Assembly (NCBI GenBank): GCA_029934815.1 | Contig: JAOZLM010000062.1 | Span: 1 to 10,020, forward strand | Length of the DNA stretch: 10,020 bases | Direction: 5' to 3' | From: Desulfocapsa sp. | Lineage (GTDB): Bacteria; Desulfobacterota; Desulfobulbia; Desulfobulbales; Desulfocapsaceae | Part shown: piece after piece, positions 1-7,070 of the stretch | Numbering within the stretch: position 1 is the first letter of the stretch | Layout: each line of letters begins with the position of its first letter | The notes under the pieces: model-generated | The model's database searches: none | Seen by the model: only the letters and a program-made list of their open reading frames with translations | What the model was told of the DNA's origin: nothing | Translations under genes and position numbers: made by a program

Positions 1-1265
1 AAAAGCACGCCGAAGAGTAACCCTGCAAGGGTTACACCCGCAAGCATCCCAAGATTTCTGGCAGTGGCAAGCAAGCCTGAACTTATTCCAACATGCTCAG
101 AATCTACAGAAGCCAAAACTTCTGCACTATTCGGAGAGAGAAATAACGCCTGTCCGCAGCCAAGCAGGGCAAGCCGCCATGCGACATCAACAGCGTTTGA
201 ACTATCTGTTAGAAAACAGACACAGAGCAAGCTGAAAGCAACAATAACAAGGCCGCAAGTGGTTAGAAACCGCGCTCCAATTCGATCAAATAAAATACCT
301 GAGACAGGGGACACCAGGAAAATAGTGAGCGGTATCGACATCATTACAATACCAATTTTCTGAGCCGAAAGATCAAGTACATAATCCATATAAAATGGCA
401 TCAAAATGAGTACAACGAACAATACTGTAAAGGATAACGTAGCACAGAACATTGCAATGGTATAAGAACGCTGTCGAAACAGAACAAGAGGAAAGAGAGG
501 TGTTTCCTGCCGGAGTTCAGTTTTAATAAAAACGATTCCAAGGAGTAGAGTACCTGTCACACTTGCAAGAAGCATTTGGAAATTCATTTGAGAATAAAAT
601 GTCGATAACAGTACTGCTGCACTAATCATTATTACCCAGAGCAACATCCCAAACCAGTCTGTCGAATGCCTGCTTCCGGTGCTTTCAACGGGAATATATC
701 TCGGGCGCAGCCAGAGCCAGCCCCAGAAAAAAACAAATAAACTAACAGGCACTGTAACCAGGAAAATACCCCTCCACGAATAGTTTTGAATTAAGACACC
801 TGAAATCACAGGGCCCATCAATAAGCCGGTAGAAGTTGCTATACCGATAGCACCTAATGCCATACCCAACTTCCTCATGGGGAATACCATTTTTATAATG
901 GCAGGCCCTGTGGCCATCATCATTGCTGCACCTGTTGCCTGTACAAAACGAAAAAAACATAACACAGTTAAAGAAGTGGCAAGGTAACAGATTAAAGATC
1001 CTATGGTAAATACCAGCATTCCGGTCAAATATACCGTGCTCTTTCCGTGGCGATCTGCAAAACCACCCCAAAAAAGAAGACTAACCGTAATGGTGAGCAG
1101 ATAAATAAGTACTACCCATTCTGTTTGCGGAAGACTTGTACCGAAACTACGCATAATACTGGGCAGAGCCACATTGGTCATGGAGCTATCCATTGTGGAG
1201 AGAAAGACACCAGTGGCGACCATTAAGAAAACAGGCCAGGGATTTTGTTCAGATTTATTGGCCAA
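1..1265 (-). CDS. DHA2-family MFS multidrug/proton antiporter (EmrB/QacA-like), 3'-partial
   Basis: Inner-membrane transporter expected to export drugs or other small molecules in exchange for protons. The minus-strand frame is open from 1292 to the left edge without a stop (about 421 residues from a TTG at 1265). It is strongly hydrophobic, with about 12 membrane segments present; DHA2 proteins have 14, so the C-terminus lies outside the window. Numbering from that TTG, visible motifs are the DHA2 motif MDSSMTNVALP (25-35), MFS motif A GGFADRHGK (67-75), motif B with Arg106 and Gln109 (RFVQATGAA), and antiporter motif C ending GPVISG (151-156). A second motif-A-like loop, FDRIGARF, lies in the C-terminal half. 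The start is uncertain: the frame has no ATG before codon 15 (1223), and neither the TTG at 1265 nor that ATG has a Shine-Dalgarno sequence. The gene lies 38 nt beyond the T-tract of the porin terminator, leaving little room for a promoter. The substrate cannot be read from the sequence. Confidence 0.88.
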   Translation of the reverse strand, partial: MANKSEQNPWPVFLMVATGVFLSTMDSSMTNVALPSIMRSFGTSLPQTEWVVLIYLLTITVSLLFWGGFADRHGKSTVYLTGMLVFTIGSLICYLATSLTVLCFFRFVQATGAAMMMATGPAIIKMVFPMRKLGMALGAIGIATSTGLLMGPVISGVLIQNYSWRGIFLVTVPVSLFVFFWGWLWLRPRYIPVESTGSRHSTDWFGMLLWVIMISAAVLLSTFYSQMNFQMLLASVTGTLLLGIVFIKTELRQETPLFPLVLFRQRSYTIAMFCATLSFTVLFVVLILMPFYMDYVLDLSAQKIGIVMMSIPLTIFLVSPVSGILFDRIGARFLTTCGLVIVAFSLLCVCFLTDSSNAVDVAWRLALLGCGQALFLSPNSAEVLASVDSEHVGISSGLLATARNLGMLAGVTLAGLLFGVL

Positions 1266-1303
1266 AAGGAAGGATTGAAGAAAAGGATGTACCTAAAAAA
1301 GGC

Positions 1304-1338
1304 AAAAAAAAACGAACCCTGAATAATCAGGGTTCGTT
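1304..1338 (-). terminator. Rho-independent terminator of the porin gene
   Basis: A perfect 12-bp inverted repeat (AACGAACCCTGA at 1311-1322 and TCAGGGTTCGTT at 1327-1338) encloses an ATAA loop. On the minus strand the stem is followed by a run of nine T (1312-1304), ideal for termination 34 nt after the porin stop codon. On the plus strand the tail is only four T, and no plus-strand gene enters it, so the useful direction is minus. A second T-run follows on the minus strand (1300-1295). Confidence 0.93.
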
Positions 1339-1371
1339 TTACTATCAACAACTGGCTATATAACTTTCAAA

Positions 1372-2562
1372 TTAGAAGCTAACTGCCATCTGTCCGTATG
1401 TGGAGAATGCATCGTCTGCACCACCATCACTAAGAAGTGTACCCATTCTCCAAAGAAGAGAGATACCTTTTCCAACCATGTATTTCGCCTGACCGGAAAT
1501 CTCGATTGGATTGTCGCCATACACTTTTTCCCAGGTATCACTGGAATCGATATCAAAGTAAGCAAGGTTTGCTTTGAAAGAAAGAGCTTCAGAAACCTGG
1601 TATCCGGAGCTTGCACCGATAAAGATGGTATCGCCACCAGTACCAAGACGACCAATGTTAGAGGTAGGAACATCACCACCAACCATCAACCAACCAAAGG
1701 TCTGATCAGCAGTAAAACCATCCTGGGTAAAACCAACTTTTACATCAGGAGTAATTGCACCATAAGCTGCACTCCATCCTACGTAACCACCGATCTGGTC
1801 ATCAGCACCAGCTGCTACGGTATCACCATCTTTGTAAGAAAGTTCAGCATTAATCTTGTTACCGGCAAAGTTCATCTCAGTATTTACTGAACCTTTAACA
1901 CCATCTTTGTCAGCATTGGTGCCATCAGCAACATAAACCAAGCGAAGACCCATTTTTGCGGTATCGCTGAATTTCTGTCTGAATGTTACACCGTATACAC
2001 TTTTGTCGCCGCCAAGAGGATTACCTGGAACCTGAACGAGTGTATCAACCATAGCACCGTTGATATTCATAGGAACGGTTACACTATTTATGATATCTTT
2101 GTACTCATAGATTTTCATGTCATAGGTAAGAGCGATAGCGGTACCACCAGTCTTGTAGAGTACACGAAAACGATCAGCACGCTCATCATCAAGGAACCAA
2201 GGAGAGAAAGCGATGGGCATCTTACCACCAGCTACATCAAGGTTTCCTTTTTTGAAACCAGCAAATGCGTAATCAGACCATACGTTTCCGGCGCCTTTTG
2301 CATTAGGACTGTACTCGTTTCCAAGTCCCCAGGTACCATCGATGAAACGAAGACGAGCTTTGGCATACGCTCCGGACTCTGTTTTAGCGTGAAGTTTAAA
2401 ACGAACACGGGAGTCCCACTTGTATACACCGTCACCAATACCGGAATCATTGTAGCGGATACGGGTACGAGCATCACCACTCAGGTTTACTTCTGCAGAA
2501 GCAACAGCAGCAATGCCGGCAACCATAGAAAACGCAGCAGCAACGCAAATTAATTTCTTCAT
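1372..2562 (-). CDS. Outer-membrane porin, general beta-barrel type
   Basis: Predicted outer-membrane channel for passive uptake of small hydrophilic solutes; 396 residues, normal for 16-stranded porins. A Sec signal peptide covers residues 1-23 (MKKLICVAAAFSMVAGIAAV then ASA), and the mature protein begins EVNLSGDARTRIRY, a typical first barrel strand. Alternating polar/hydrophobic strands with aromatic girdles (for example YAKARLRFIDG, MGLRLVYVADG, INAELSYKDG) run throughout, and the chain ends QMAVSF with the C-terminal Phe recognised by the BAM assembly complex. An ATG nine bases upstream (2571) is in frame but directly abuts the AAGGAG Shine-Dalgarno. The ATG at 2562 has a 9-nt spacing and gives a clean signal peptide, so it was chosen. 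The gene has its own strong promoter and a strong terminator, so it is probably monocistronic and abundant. Ion or substrate selectivity cannot be inferred. The family resemblance to deltaproteobacterial porins is from memory. Confidence 0.9.
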   Translation of the reverse strand: MKKLICVAAAFSMVAGIAAVASAEVNLSGDARTRIRYNDSGIGDGVYKWDSRVRFKLHAKTESGAYAKARLRFIDGTWGLGNEYSPNAKGAGNVWSDYAFAGFKKGNLDVAGGKMPIAFSPWFLDDERADRFRVLYKTGGTAIALTYDMKIYEYKDIINSVTVPMNINGAMVDTLVQVPGNPLGGDKSVYGVTFRQKFSDTAKMGLRLVYVADGTNADKDGVKGSVNTEMNFAGNKINAELSYKDGDTVAAGADDQIGGYVGWSAAYGAITPDVKVGFTQDGFTADQTFGWLMVGGDVPTSNIGRLGTGGDTIFIGASSGYQVSEALSFKANLAYFDIDSSDTWEKVYGDNPIEISGQAKYMVGKGISLLWRMGTLLSDGGADDAFSTYGQMAVSF

Positions 2563-2571
2563 TTCTTTCAT

Positions 2572-2577
2572 CTCCTT
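2572..2577 (-). promoter_or_regulatory. Ribosome binding site that decides the porin start
   Basis: On the minus strand AAGGAG is followed at once by ATG AAA GAA ATG. The first ATG (2571) has zero spacing to the Shine-Dalgarno and should not be used. The second (2562) has nine bases of spacing, so translation most likely starts there. Confidence 0.8.
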
Positions 2578-2620
2578 AAATTTTCGCCCCCAAAAATTGA
2601 GAGGACGTTATCTTAGCTGT

Positions 2621-2636
2621 TTGCCAATGCCGGCAA
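2621..2636 (-). repeat. Short inverted repeat in the porin leader
   Basis: TTGCC-N6-GGCAA lies in the predicted porin 5' untranslated region, about 23-38 nt after the predicted transcription start and about 60 nt before the start codon. It could be a weak leader hairpin or a dyad bound by a regulator. The five-base arms are too short to decide, and chance occurrence is possible. Confidence 0.3.
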
Positions 2637-2665
2637 GACAACCATATTAAATAACAATTTAAGCA

Positions 2666-2694
2666 ATAATATCTGCACGCCTACTGCATGTCAA
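2666..2694 (-). promoter_or_regulatory. Sigma70 promoter of the porin gene
   Basis: On the minus strand a perfect -35 box TTGACA (2694-2689) and a -10 box TATTAT (2671-2666) are separated by exactly 17 nt. An A/T-rich stretch lies just upstream of the -35 box (A-runs at about 2695-2702), resembling an UP element. Transcription should begin near 2659, giving a leader of about 95 nt. The promoter lies in the 186-nt gap between the FG-GAP gene and the porin start, so the porin does not depend on the upstream gene. Confidence 0.85.
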
Positions 2695-2748
2695 GTTTTT
2701 TTTATGCGAAAGTATAGTTTTTTATACCATTTGTTTGAATTTCCTGCC

Positions 2749-4335
2749 CTACCTGCCTTTGGGGGTAAACTCCAGACCAAAGACTGAGAGCCGTGTGCCG
2801 CCGTCGTCAAAGAGCAGCCCTTCCAATGAATCCCCCTTTGCCGGCTCCACGACAAACAGCCGCCCAGCAACGCTTCCACCTGGTTTTGAGACTTCTGTGT
2901 GAGTCATAAACTGGAAATCAACGATTGCTTTCTGGAAAATATTTGTACGCCACATTTCAAGAAAAAGATCTTTATCCCATAGCAGACCACGTACCTGACC
3001 ATTCTTGTAATATTTAGACTGTTTCATCATTTTTGGTGAAAACTTCTCATTATCCACCAGAAGAATGTCATCATTCCCGTCAGCATCAAAATCGGTAACA
3101 ACTATACGAACGGGAGGGGTCAGGCCTTCGGAAAGCTCTTTACCACCAAACCCCGGGGGAGATGTATAGAGCAGTTCGAGATTCGAATTAAACACTTTGA
3201 GCTCTTCCTTTCTATTAATGGAAACGACTTCCGGTATTTTATCTCCTTCGAGATCAGCGAAAACGAAATCAAACAAATTTACTGAATCCGGGACTGGAAG
3301 CAGTTCTCCTCTCACAAGCTCCTTTCCTTCTGGTAAAAGCTGATAAATCCCGGTTAAAGCACCACCTTCCAGGCCACCTCGCTGACCGGCAAGCACTGCG
3401 CCTTTCCCAGGGATAAGCAGTGGCTTTATATATAGAGGAACTTCCCGATGCAACCACGTCACACCGGTTTCAGGATGCCATTCCAGTACAAACGACACCG
3501 GATCATCATTTCTTGTGGCGGAAAGATAGATTTCCATAACTCCATTATTATTTAGATCCGCAACATTTATTGCGTGAACTTTTAATAATGCAGGCAATGC
3601 AATAGCGAACAGGGAATGAATTCGTTTATCACGCAACTGAAAAATATGAATTTTCACATTCGTTGCAATTAATATCTCATCCAGAGAGTCACCATCGATA
3701 TCCCCTGCTGTCATCCCCTGGGTTCGAAAAGAAAGAACCGTACTCTTGTAACGTTCGGTGGCTGCAACCTCAACAGCCATTTCTGCTACAAATTCATCCT
3801 GGGTAATGGAAAGCCCAAAACCGCTGTTTTCTTTAATCTGCCGGTCGGGATGAGGAGTATGAAAATCCGTTACTGCGACTGTCTCAGAAGCAGCAGTGCT
3901 TTTTGCAGTTTTCGCCTTCACATCAAACAACGATTCAGCTATCTCAGCTACCAGATCTTCAAGGGATTTCATCACCTGGGAATTCTTTTCTGCGGTAACC
4001 TTAAAATCAGCAGGAACAGTATTTGAGGGAGATAAAACTGATGCTGAAACGGTTACACCTTGTGCGTCACTGACAACACGACTCTGTACACGATACTTAG
4101 ATGCTGCTCCCGCAGTGGTTTTACTTGTAAATTGCGGCTGAATCCCTGCGATAGCCGCCAGACGACTGGCAAGCATAAGGCGTACACTTTCCTGAAGGTA
4201 GGATAACTCACCAGCTTTGCTTACATCAGTAGGATAAAACACAACCTCACTTCCTTGTGCGGCAAAAGCAGAAGTACCAGGTGACAACAGGCAAAGCATA
4301 AGGATTAACAGGATTTTCATAAAAAAACGTTGCAT
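2749..4335 (-). CDS. Secreted FG-GAP/VCBS-repeat beta-propeller protein with FlgO/TolB-like N-terminal domain
   Basis: 528-residue exported protein of unknown specific role. Residues 1-26 are a signal peptide (hydrophobic core ILLILMLCLL, cleavage near SAFAA). Residues about 30-140 form a mixed alpha/beta domain with VVFYPTDV and ELSYLQESVRLMLASRL, a pattern I associate with FlgO/LpoB/TolB-N-like periplasmic domains seen with FG-GAP repeats in Deltaproteobacteria (from memory). The rest looks like an integrin-type propeller with four Ca-loop motifs: GDIDGDSLDE (211-220), ADLNNNGVMEI (259-269), ADLEGDKIPEV (360-370) and TDFDADGNDDI (414-424). The first and fourth keep the full DxDxDGxxD pattern; the middle two are degenerate. 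The ATG at 4335 is preceded by AGAGG at 6-nt spacing; an alternative ATG five codons later is less well placed. The porin follows in the same orientation but has its own promoter. The protein is probably periplasmic or surface-attached; a carbohydrate- or protein-binding scaffold is only a guess. Confidence 0.85.
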   Translation of the reverse strand: MQRFFMKILLILMLCLLSPGTSAFAAQGSEVVFYPTDVSKAGELSYLQESVRLMLASRLAAIAGIQPQFTSKTTAGAASKYRVQSRVVSDAQGVTVSASVLSPSNTVPADFKVTAEKNSQVMKSLEDLVAEIAESLFDVKAKTAKSTAASETVAVTDFHTPHPDRQIKENSGFGLSITQDEFVAEMAVEVAATERYKSTVLSFRTQGMTAGDIDGDSLDEILIATNVKIHIFQLRDKRIHSLFAIALPALLKVHAINVADLNNNGVMEIYLSATRNDDPVSFVLEWHPETGVTWLHREVPLYIKPLLIPGKGAVLAGQRGGLEGGALTGIYQLLPEGKELVRGELLPVPDSVNLFDFVFADLEGDKIPEVVSINRKEELKVFNSNLELLYTSPPGFGGKELSEGLTPPVRIVVTDFDADGNDDILLVDNEKFSPKMMKQSKYYKNGQVRGLLWDKDLFLEMWRTNIFQKAIVDFQFMTHTEVSKPGGSVAGRLFVVEPAKGDSLEGLLFDDGGTRLSVFGLEFTPKGR

Positions 4336-4506
4336 CAGGTGCCTCTTAAAAGAATAATTTGCTATGGAATCAAAAAAGCCTCAGAACATACGGTTTTTCA
4401 ACTTATTACACTTCACCATTCACCGCAATCTCCAATTCTTTGATCCTGACAATAACTATATTTTTTGTGCGGAGAGAGAACAAAAGCGGGTTTTAAGGTT
4501 TTTCAC

Positions 4507-4535
4507 TTGACTTCTCCCCCTAAAAACCATATTTT
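4507..4535 (+). promoter_or_regulatory. Sigma70 promoter for the small barrel gene
   Basis: -35 box TTGACT (4507-4512) and -10 box TATTTT (4530-4535) with a 17-nt spacer, so transcription should start near 4542. It lies in the 258-nt divergent gap between the FG-GAP gene (leftward) and the small outer-membrane protein (rightward). I found no convincing leftward promoter for the FG-GAP gene in this gap; only weak TTGGAG/TGTAAT-type boxes with a 19-nt spacer are visible. No other structure stands out in the gap. Confidence 0.75.
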
Positions 4536-4593
4536 ATGTATTAGGTAAAAATTTTTGTACTTAATGGATATTCTAAAAAGTAAACACCGGGTC

Positions 4594-5145
4594 ATGAAAA
4601 CTCTATTCTCCACAACCTTACTAGCTGTCACCCTTTGCTTCGCATTAAATGCGCAAGCAGCCGGGGAAGGACTGCAATCTGGAGAATACACACTGCACGC
4701 TTACACGCTGAGTAATGGCACCCCTGCTAGTTCTCAAGGTACTAACGCATACAACAATATAGCATTTCATAATCTATATATTTTTTCCAGTGCCATGGAC
4801 ACTGCTTTTAGCAGAGATGATGGCTTTCAGAATAATAGCCTGGCCCATATAGATACGGATCGTTATCAGGGTATTGCATTAAAAGCTGCCTATTCTCCAA
4901 CATCCTCGATTACTTTTCACAGTTCCATAGGATTAACAGACACCAGCAGTGACGAACGGCTTGATTATACTGATCGGGTTGGCTGGGAACTGGATCTTGG
5001 AATGGCCTATAACTTCTTAGGCAACTTTGCTTATGAAGTTCATTTCGGCTATATGGATACCGGTCAATTATTTACTGAAAGTAATCGATACACAGACATT
5101 GAAGATATCACCATTGTTACCAACAAGTTGACAATGAGCTTTTAA
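4594..5145 (+). CDS. Small exported protein, probable outer-membrane beta-barrel
   Basis: 183 residues from the ATG at 4594; I do not recognise a named family. Residues 1-22 are a good Sec signal peptide (MKTLFSTTLLAVTLCFALNA then QA). The mature chain has amphipathic strands with many aromatics: EYTLHAYTLS, FHNLYIF, YQGIALKAAYS, SITFHSSIGL, GWELDLGMAYNFL, NFAYEVHFGYMDTG. It ends NKLTMSF, a C-terminal Phe signature of BAM-assembled barrels. The length suits an eight-strand barrel. The last about 60 residues resemble, from memory, the C-terminal strands of larger barrels in Desulfobacterota, so this may be a shortened relative. In-frame ATG at 4564 and TTG at 4555 would add 10-13 residues (MDILKSKHRV...). 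No start has a clear Shine-Dalgarno; 4594 was chosen for its compact signal peptide. A promoter lies about 52 nt upstream. The 96-nt gap to the glycan operon has only a weak hairpin, so read-through into the operon is possible. Confidence 0.72.
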   Translation: MKTLFSTTLLAVTLCFALNAQAAGEGLQSGEYTLHAYTLSNGTPASSQGTNAYNNIAFHNLYIFSSAMDTAFSRDDGFQNNSLAHIDTDRYQGIALKAAYSPTSSITFHSSIGLTDTSSDERLDYTDRVGWELDLGMAYNFLGNFAYEVHFGYMDTGQLFTESNRYTDIEDITIVTNKLTMSF

Positions 5146-5241
5146 CGCCAGTGTCCTGCCCGTCCCCGATACTGTCCAAGCAAAACAACCCCATTCATCT
5201 GCTAACAGATGCACCTATTTCTCCCCGGCAAAGGTTAACCT

Positions 5242-5817
5242 GTGCAATTTCGTAGCGCCTCACAAACAAGAGAAGAGCTGGAAATTTCCCTTAAAGAATG
5301 CCGCAGAAGACCCCACTCTAATATTAATAAAGGAAAACTCATATTTTCCCCTGCTGTTTTTAACACAGTGGGCAGTGAAACCAATGTTGTTATCAGCAAA
5401 TTTTCCATCCTCGACAATACCGGTTCCATCCATATCGGCCCATGGTGCATGATTGGTGCCCGGGCAAGAATCTACACCCACGATCATTGCCACCAGGGAC
5501 ATGAACCACTTCTTGCCATACAGGAAAAACATGGTGTTTTCTTTCAGGATAAATATATTGGCAGTGACGTCTGGATTCATGAGAATGCCATTGTTTTATA
5601 TCAGGCCTCAATCTTACCTGATGGTTTTGTGCTTGGTGCCGGATCAGTACTTACCAAAAATCCTGGTGCATACGAAATATGGGGTGGAGTTCCGGCCAGA
5701 AAAATTGCGGACAGAAAAGATATGTCTCCCATGGATATCAAAGCTCTTTTTACGGGTGAAGGTTTTAGCTTAAAAGAGTATCTTCATGTGGACAATTTAA
5801 AAGACACAGAATTTTAG
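5242..5817 (+). CDS. Hexapeptide-repeat (left-handed beta-helix) O-acyltransferase
   Basis: Cytoplasmic enzyme predicted to transfer an acetyl (or other acyl) group from acyl-CoA to a sugar hydroxyl, probably decorating a glycan or its precursor. It has 191 residues, normal for WbbJ/maltose-acetyltransferase relatives. An N-terminal helical segment (1-35) precedes imperfect hexapeptide repeats: VVISKF, SIHIGPWCMIGARARIYT (62-79), KYIGSDVWIHENAIVL and the closing LGAGSVLTKNPGAYEIWGGV (131-150) plus PARKI, the hallmark end of the family. The histidines in THDH (79-82) match the usual active-site position. A loop (residues about 83-103) interrupts the helix, as in other family members. The start is GTG, supported by AAGG seven bases upstream; no ATG is available before the fold. 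It is the first gene of the glycan run, 20 nt before the next gene. The acceptor sugar cannot be read from the sequence. Confidence 0.88.
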   Translation: MQFRSASQTREELEISLKECRRRPHSNINKGKLIFSPAVFNTVGSETNVVISKFSILDNTGSIHIGPWCMIGARARIYTHDHCHQGHEPLLAIQEKHGVFFQDKYIGSDVWIHENAIVLYQASILPDGFVLGAGSVLTKNPGAYEIWGGVPARKIADRKDMSPMDIKALFTGEGFSLKEYLHVDNLKDTEF

Positions 5818-5837
5818 AACCTGAGCTGGCTAACATC

Positions 5838-7070
5838 ATGTCCAATAAGCCCATCTACAATGTCCTCATGTATTCCCATGATACCTATGGGCTAGGCCAT
5901 ATCAGACGTTCCATGGCCATTGCCAGCCACCTTTCCGGCAAAGAAGTTAACATTCTCATAATCACCGGTTCTCCCATTGCCGGACGATACACCCTGCCCG
6001 AGCAGGTCGATTTTGTCCGAATTCCCGGAATGATCAAAAAAACCAACGACGAATACCATTCTCTTTCCATTCGCCTTGATCCTGAACAGGCTCTGCATAT
6101 TAGAAAAAACATCATAGCAGCCACTGCTGAGGCATTTAAACCTGATCTTTTTATTGTGGACAAAGAGCCTCTGGGTCTTAAACGTGAAGTACTCCCCACG
6201 CTCGAATGGTTCAGAGAATTTTCGCCATCCACCAAAACTGTTCTGGGTCTGCGAGATATTCTGGATGAATCACCAGTGGTCTGCAAAGACTGGGAATCCA
6301 AGAATGTGTATAGCTACCTGGAAACACTCTATGATGAAATTTGGGTATATGGTGACAAGGATATTTACAACCCCATCACCGAATACAAGATACCGGAGTC
6401 GCTTGAACCAAAGATCCGGTTTACAGGCTATATCCCCAGAAAACAGTGGTCAAAAAAGATTTGTCGCAAAGTAAGAAGACGATATCGCATCCTTGACGAG
6501 GATACCTTTATCCTTGTCACAGCAGGTGGCGGAGGGGATGGCTGTGAGCTCCTCGATCACTATCTGGCAATGCATGAATTTTTTCCAACAACGCTTCCCT
6601 TTAAAACGCTGATGATTACTGGCCCGTTTATGCCGAAATCCAGCCGCGAAAAGATCAGAAAAAGAGCGCTGCAATGTGGAATCAAAACCATGCCCTTTCT
6701 ACCGCAGATGGAACAGTTAATTGGCGCTGCTGATCTGGTTATTTCCATGGGAGGCTACAATACCATTTGTGAAATTCTTAGCCAGCAAACTCCGGCATTG
6801 ATTATCCCAAGGGAAACACCACGAAAAGAACAGTTAATTCGTGCGGAAAAGCTTACTGAGCAGGGATTGATCGATTATCTTCCCTGGAGTGAGGTCACAG
6901 CCCAGCTTTTGCGTGATAAGATTGTTACGATACTTGATAGCAGTGCAGACTATCAGAGAAAAATGGCAGACTTTGAGCTTTCCGGACTTGAGACCATGCG
7001 CAGTAGAGTGGACTCTTTTAAAAGACAAACATCGAACACGGAGTCTCACAAGGATCGCTTACCTGAATGA
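5838..7070 (+). CDS. MurG/GT28-like glycosyltransferase (COG4671 type)
   Basis: Predicted GT-B-fold glycosyltransferase acting on the cytoplasmic side of the inner membrane; 410 residues. The N-terminal acceptor half begins YNVLMYSHDTYGLGHIRRSM, with the glycine-rich loop GLGHIRR (18-24) typical of MurG-like enzymes. The C-terminal donor half has LVTAGGGGDG (226-235), MITGPFMP, FLPQMEQLIGAADLVISMGG (287-306) followed by YNTICE, and PRETPRKEQLIRA. These match the nucleotide-sugar-binding segment in which MurG uses a Gly-rich loop, a conserved Glu and a basic/Gln tail. No signal peptide or membrane helix is seen, and basic stretches (KKICRKVRRRYR, 206-217) could contact the membrane. I recall this architecture as the predicted glycosyltransferase group COG4671, whose donor and acceptor are largely uncharacterised. 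There is no clear Shine-Dalgarno, but the upstream stop is only 20 nt away and the next gene overlaps it by 4 nt, consistent with co-translation. Confidence 0.87.
   Translation: MSNKPIYNVLMYSHDTYGLGHIRRSMAIASHLSGKEVNILIITGSPIAGRYTLPEQVDFVRIPGMIKKTNDEYHSLSIRLDPEQALHIRKNIIAATAEAFKPDLFIVDKEPLGLKREVLPTLEWFREFSPSTKTVLGLRDILDESPVVCKDWESKNVYSYLETLYDEIWVYGDKDIYNPITEYKIPESLEPKIRFTGYIPRKQWSKKICRKVRRRYRILDEDTFILVTAGGGGDGCELLDHYLAMHEFFPTTLPFKTLMITGPFMPKSSREKIRKRALQCGIKTMPFLPQMEQLIGAADLVISMGGYNTICEILSQQTPALIIPRETPRKEQLIRAEKLTEQGLIDYLPWSEVTAQLLRDKIVTILDSSADYQRKMADFELSGLETMRSRVDSFKRQTSNTESHKDRLPE

Noticed and set aside
17..35. Perfect inverted repeat GTAACCCT-GCA-AGGGTTAC
   Set aside because: It lies inside the MFS coding frame (encoding part of GVTLAGLLF), has no T-tract and no partner copy in the window. 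Most likely a coincidence of codons.
64..363. Plus-strand open frame of 99 codons
   Set aside because: Antisense to the MFS gene, whose minus-strand frame has clear transporter motifs. The plus-strand product is low-complexity and lacks a recognisable domain.
742..1071. Minus-strand 109-codon frame in another phase
   Set aside because: Shadow of the MFS gene; the frame with MFS motifs A, B and C is the coding one.
2705..2735. A/T-rich dyad GTATA...TATAC on the minus strand after the FG-GAP stop
   Set aside because: A five-base A/T-only stem is too weak to be a terminator, although A/T tracts follow. It is better explained as the A/T-rich upstream region of the porin promoter.
3896..4141. 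Plus-strand 81-codon frame
   Set aside because: Antisense to the FG-GAP gene, with no ribosome site and no domain features.
5128..5133. Plus-strand TTGACA before the glycan operon
   Set aside because: A perfect -35 box, but the sequence 17 nt downstream (GTGTCC) and its neighbours contain no -10 box. It lies in the coding end of the small barrel gene.
5196..5211. Hairpin CATCTG-CTAA-CAGATG between the small barrel gene and the acyltransferase
   Set aside because: Considered as a terminator, but the stem is only six base pairs and no T-run follows, so it is not a convincing intrinsic terminator. It may slightly attenuate read-through.
5260..5611. Several open frames antisense to or out of phase with the acyltransferase gene
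   Set aside because: The hexapeptide-repeat frame at 5242-5817 has diagnostic motifs; the others are shadows.
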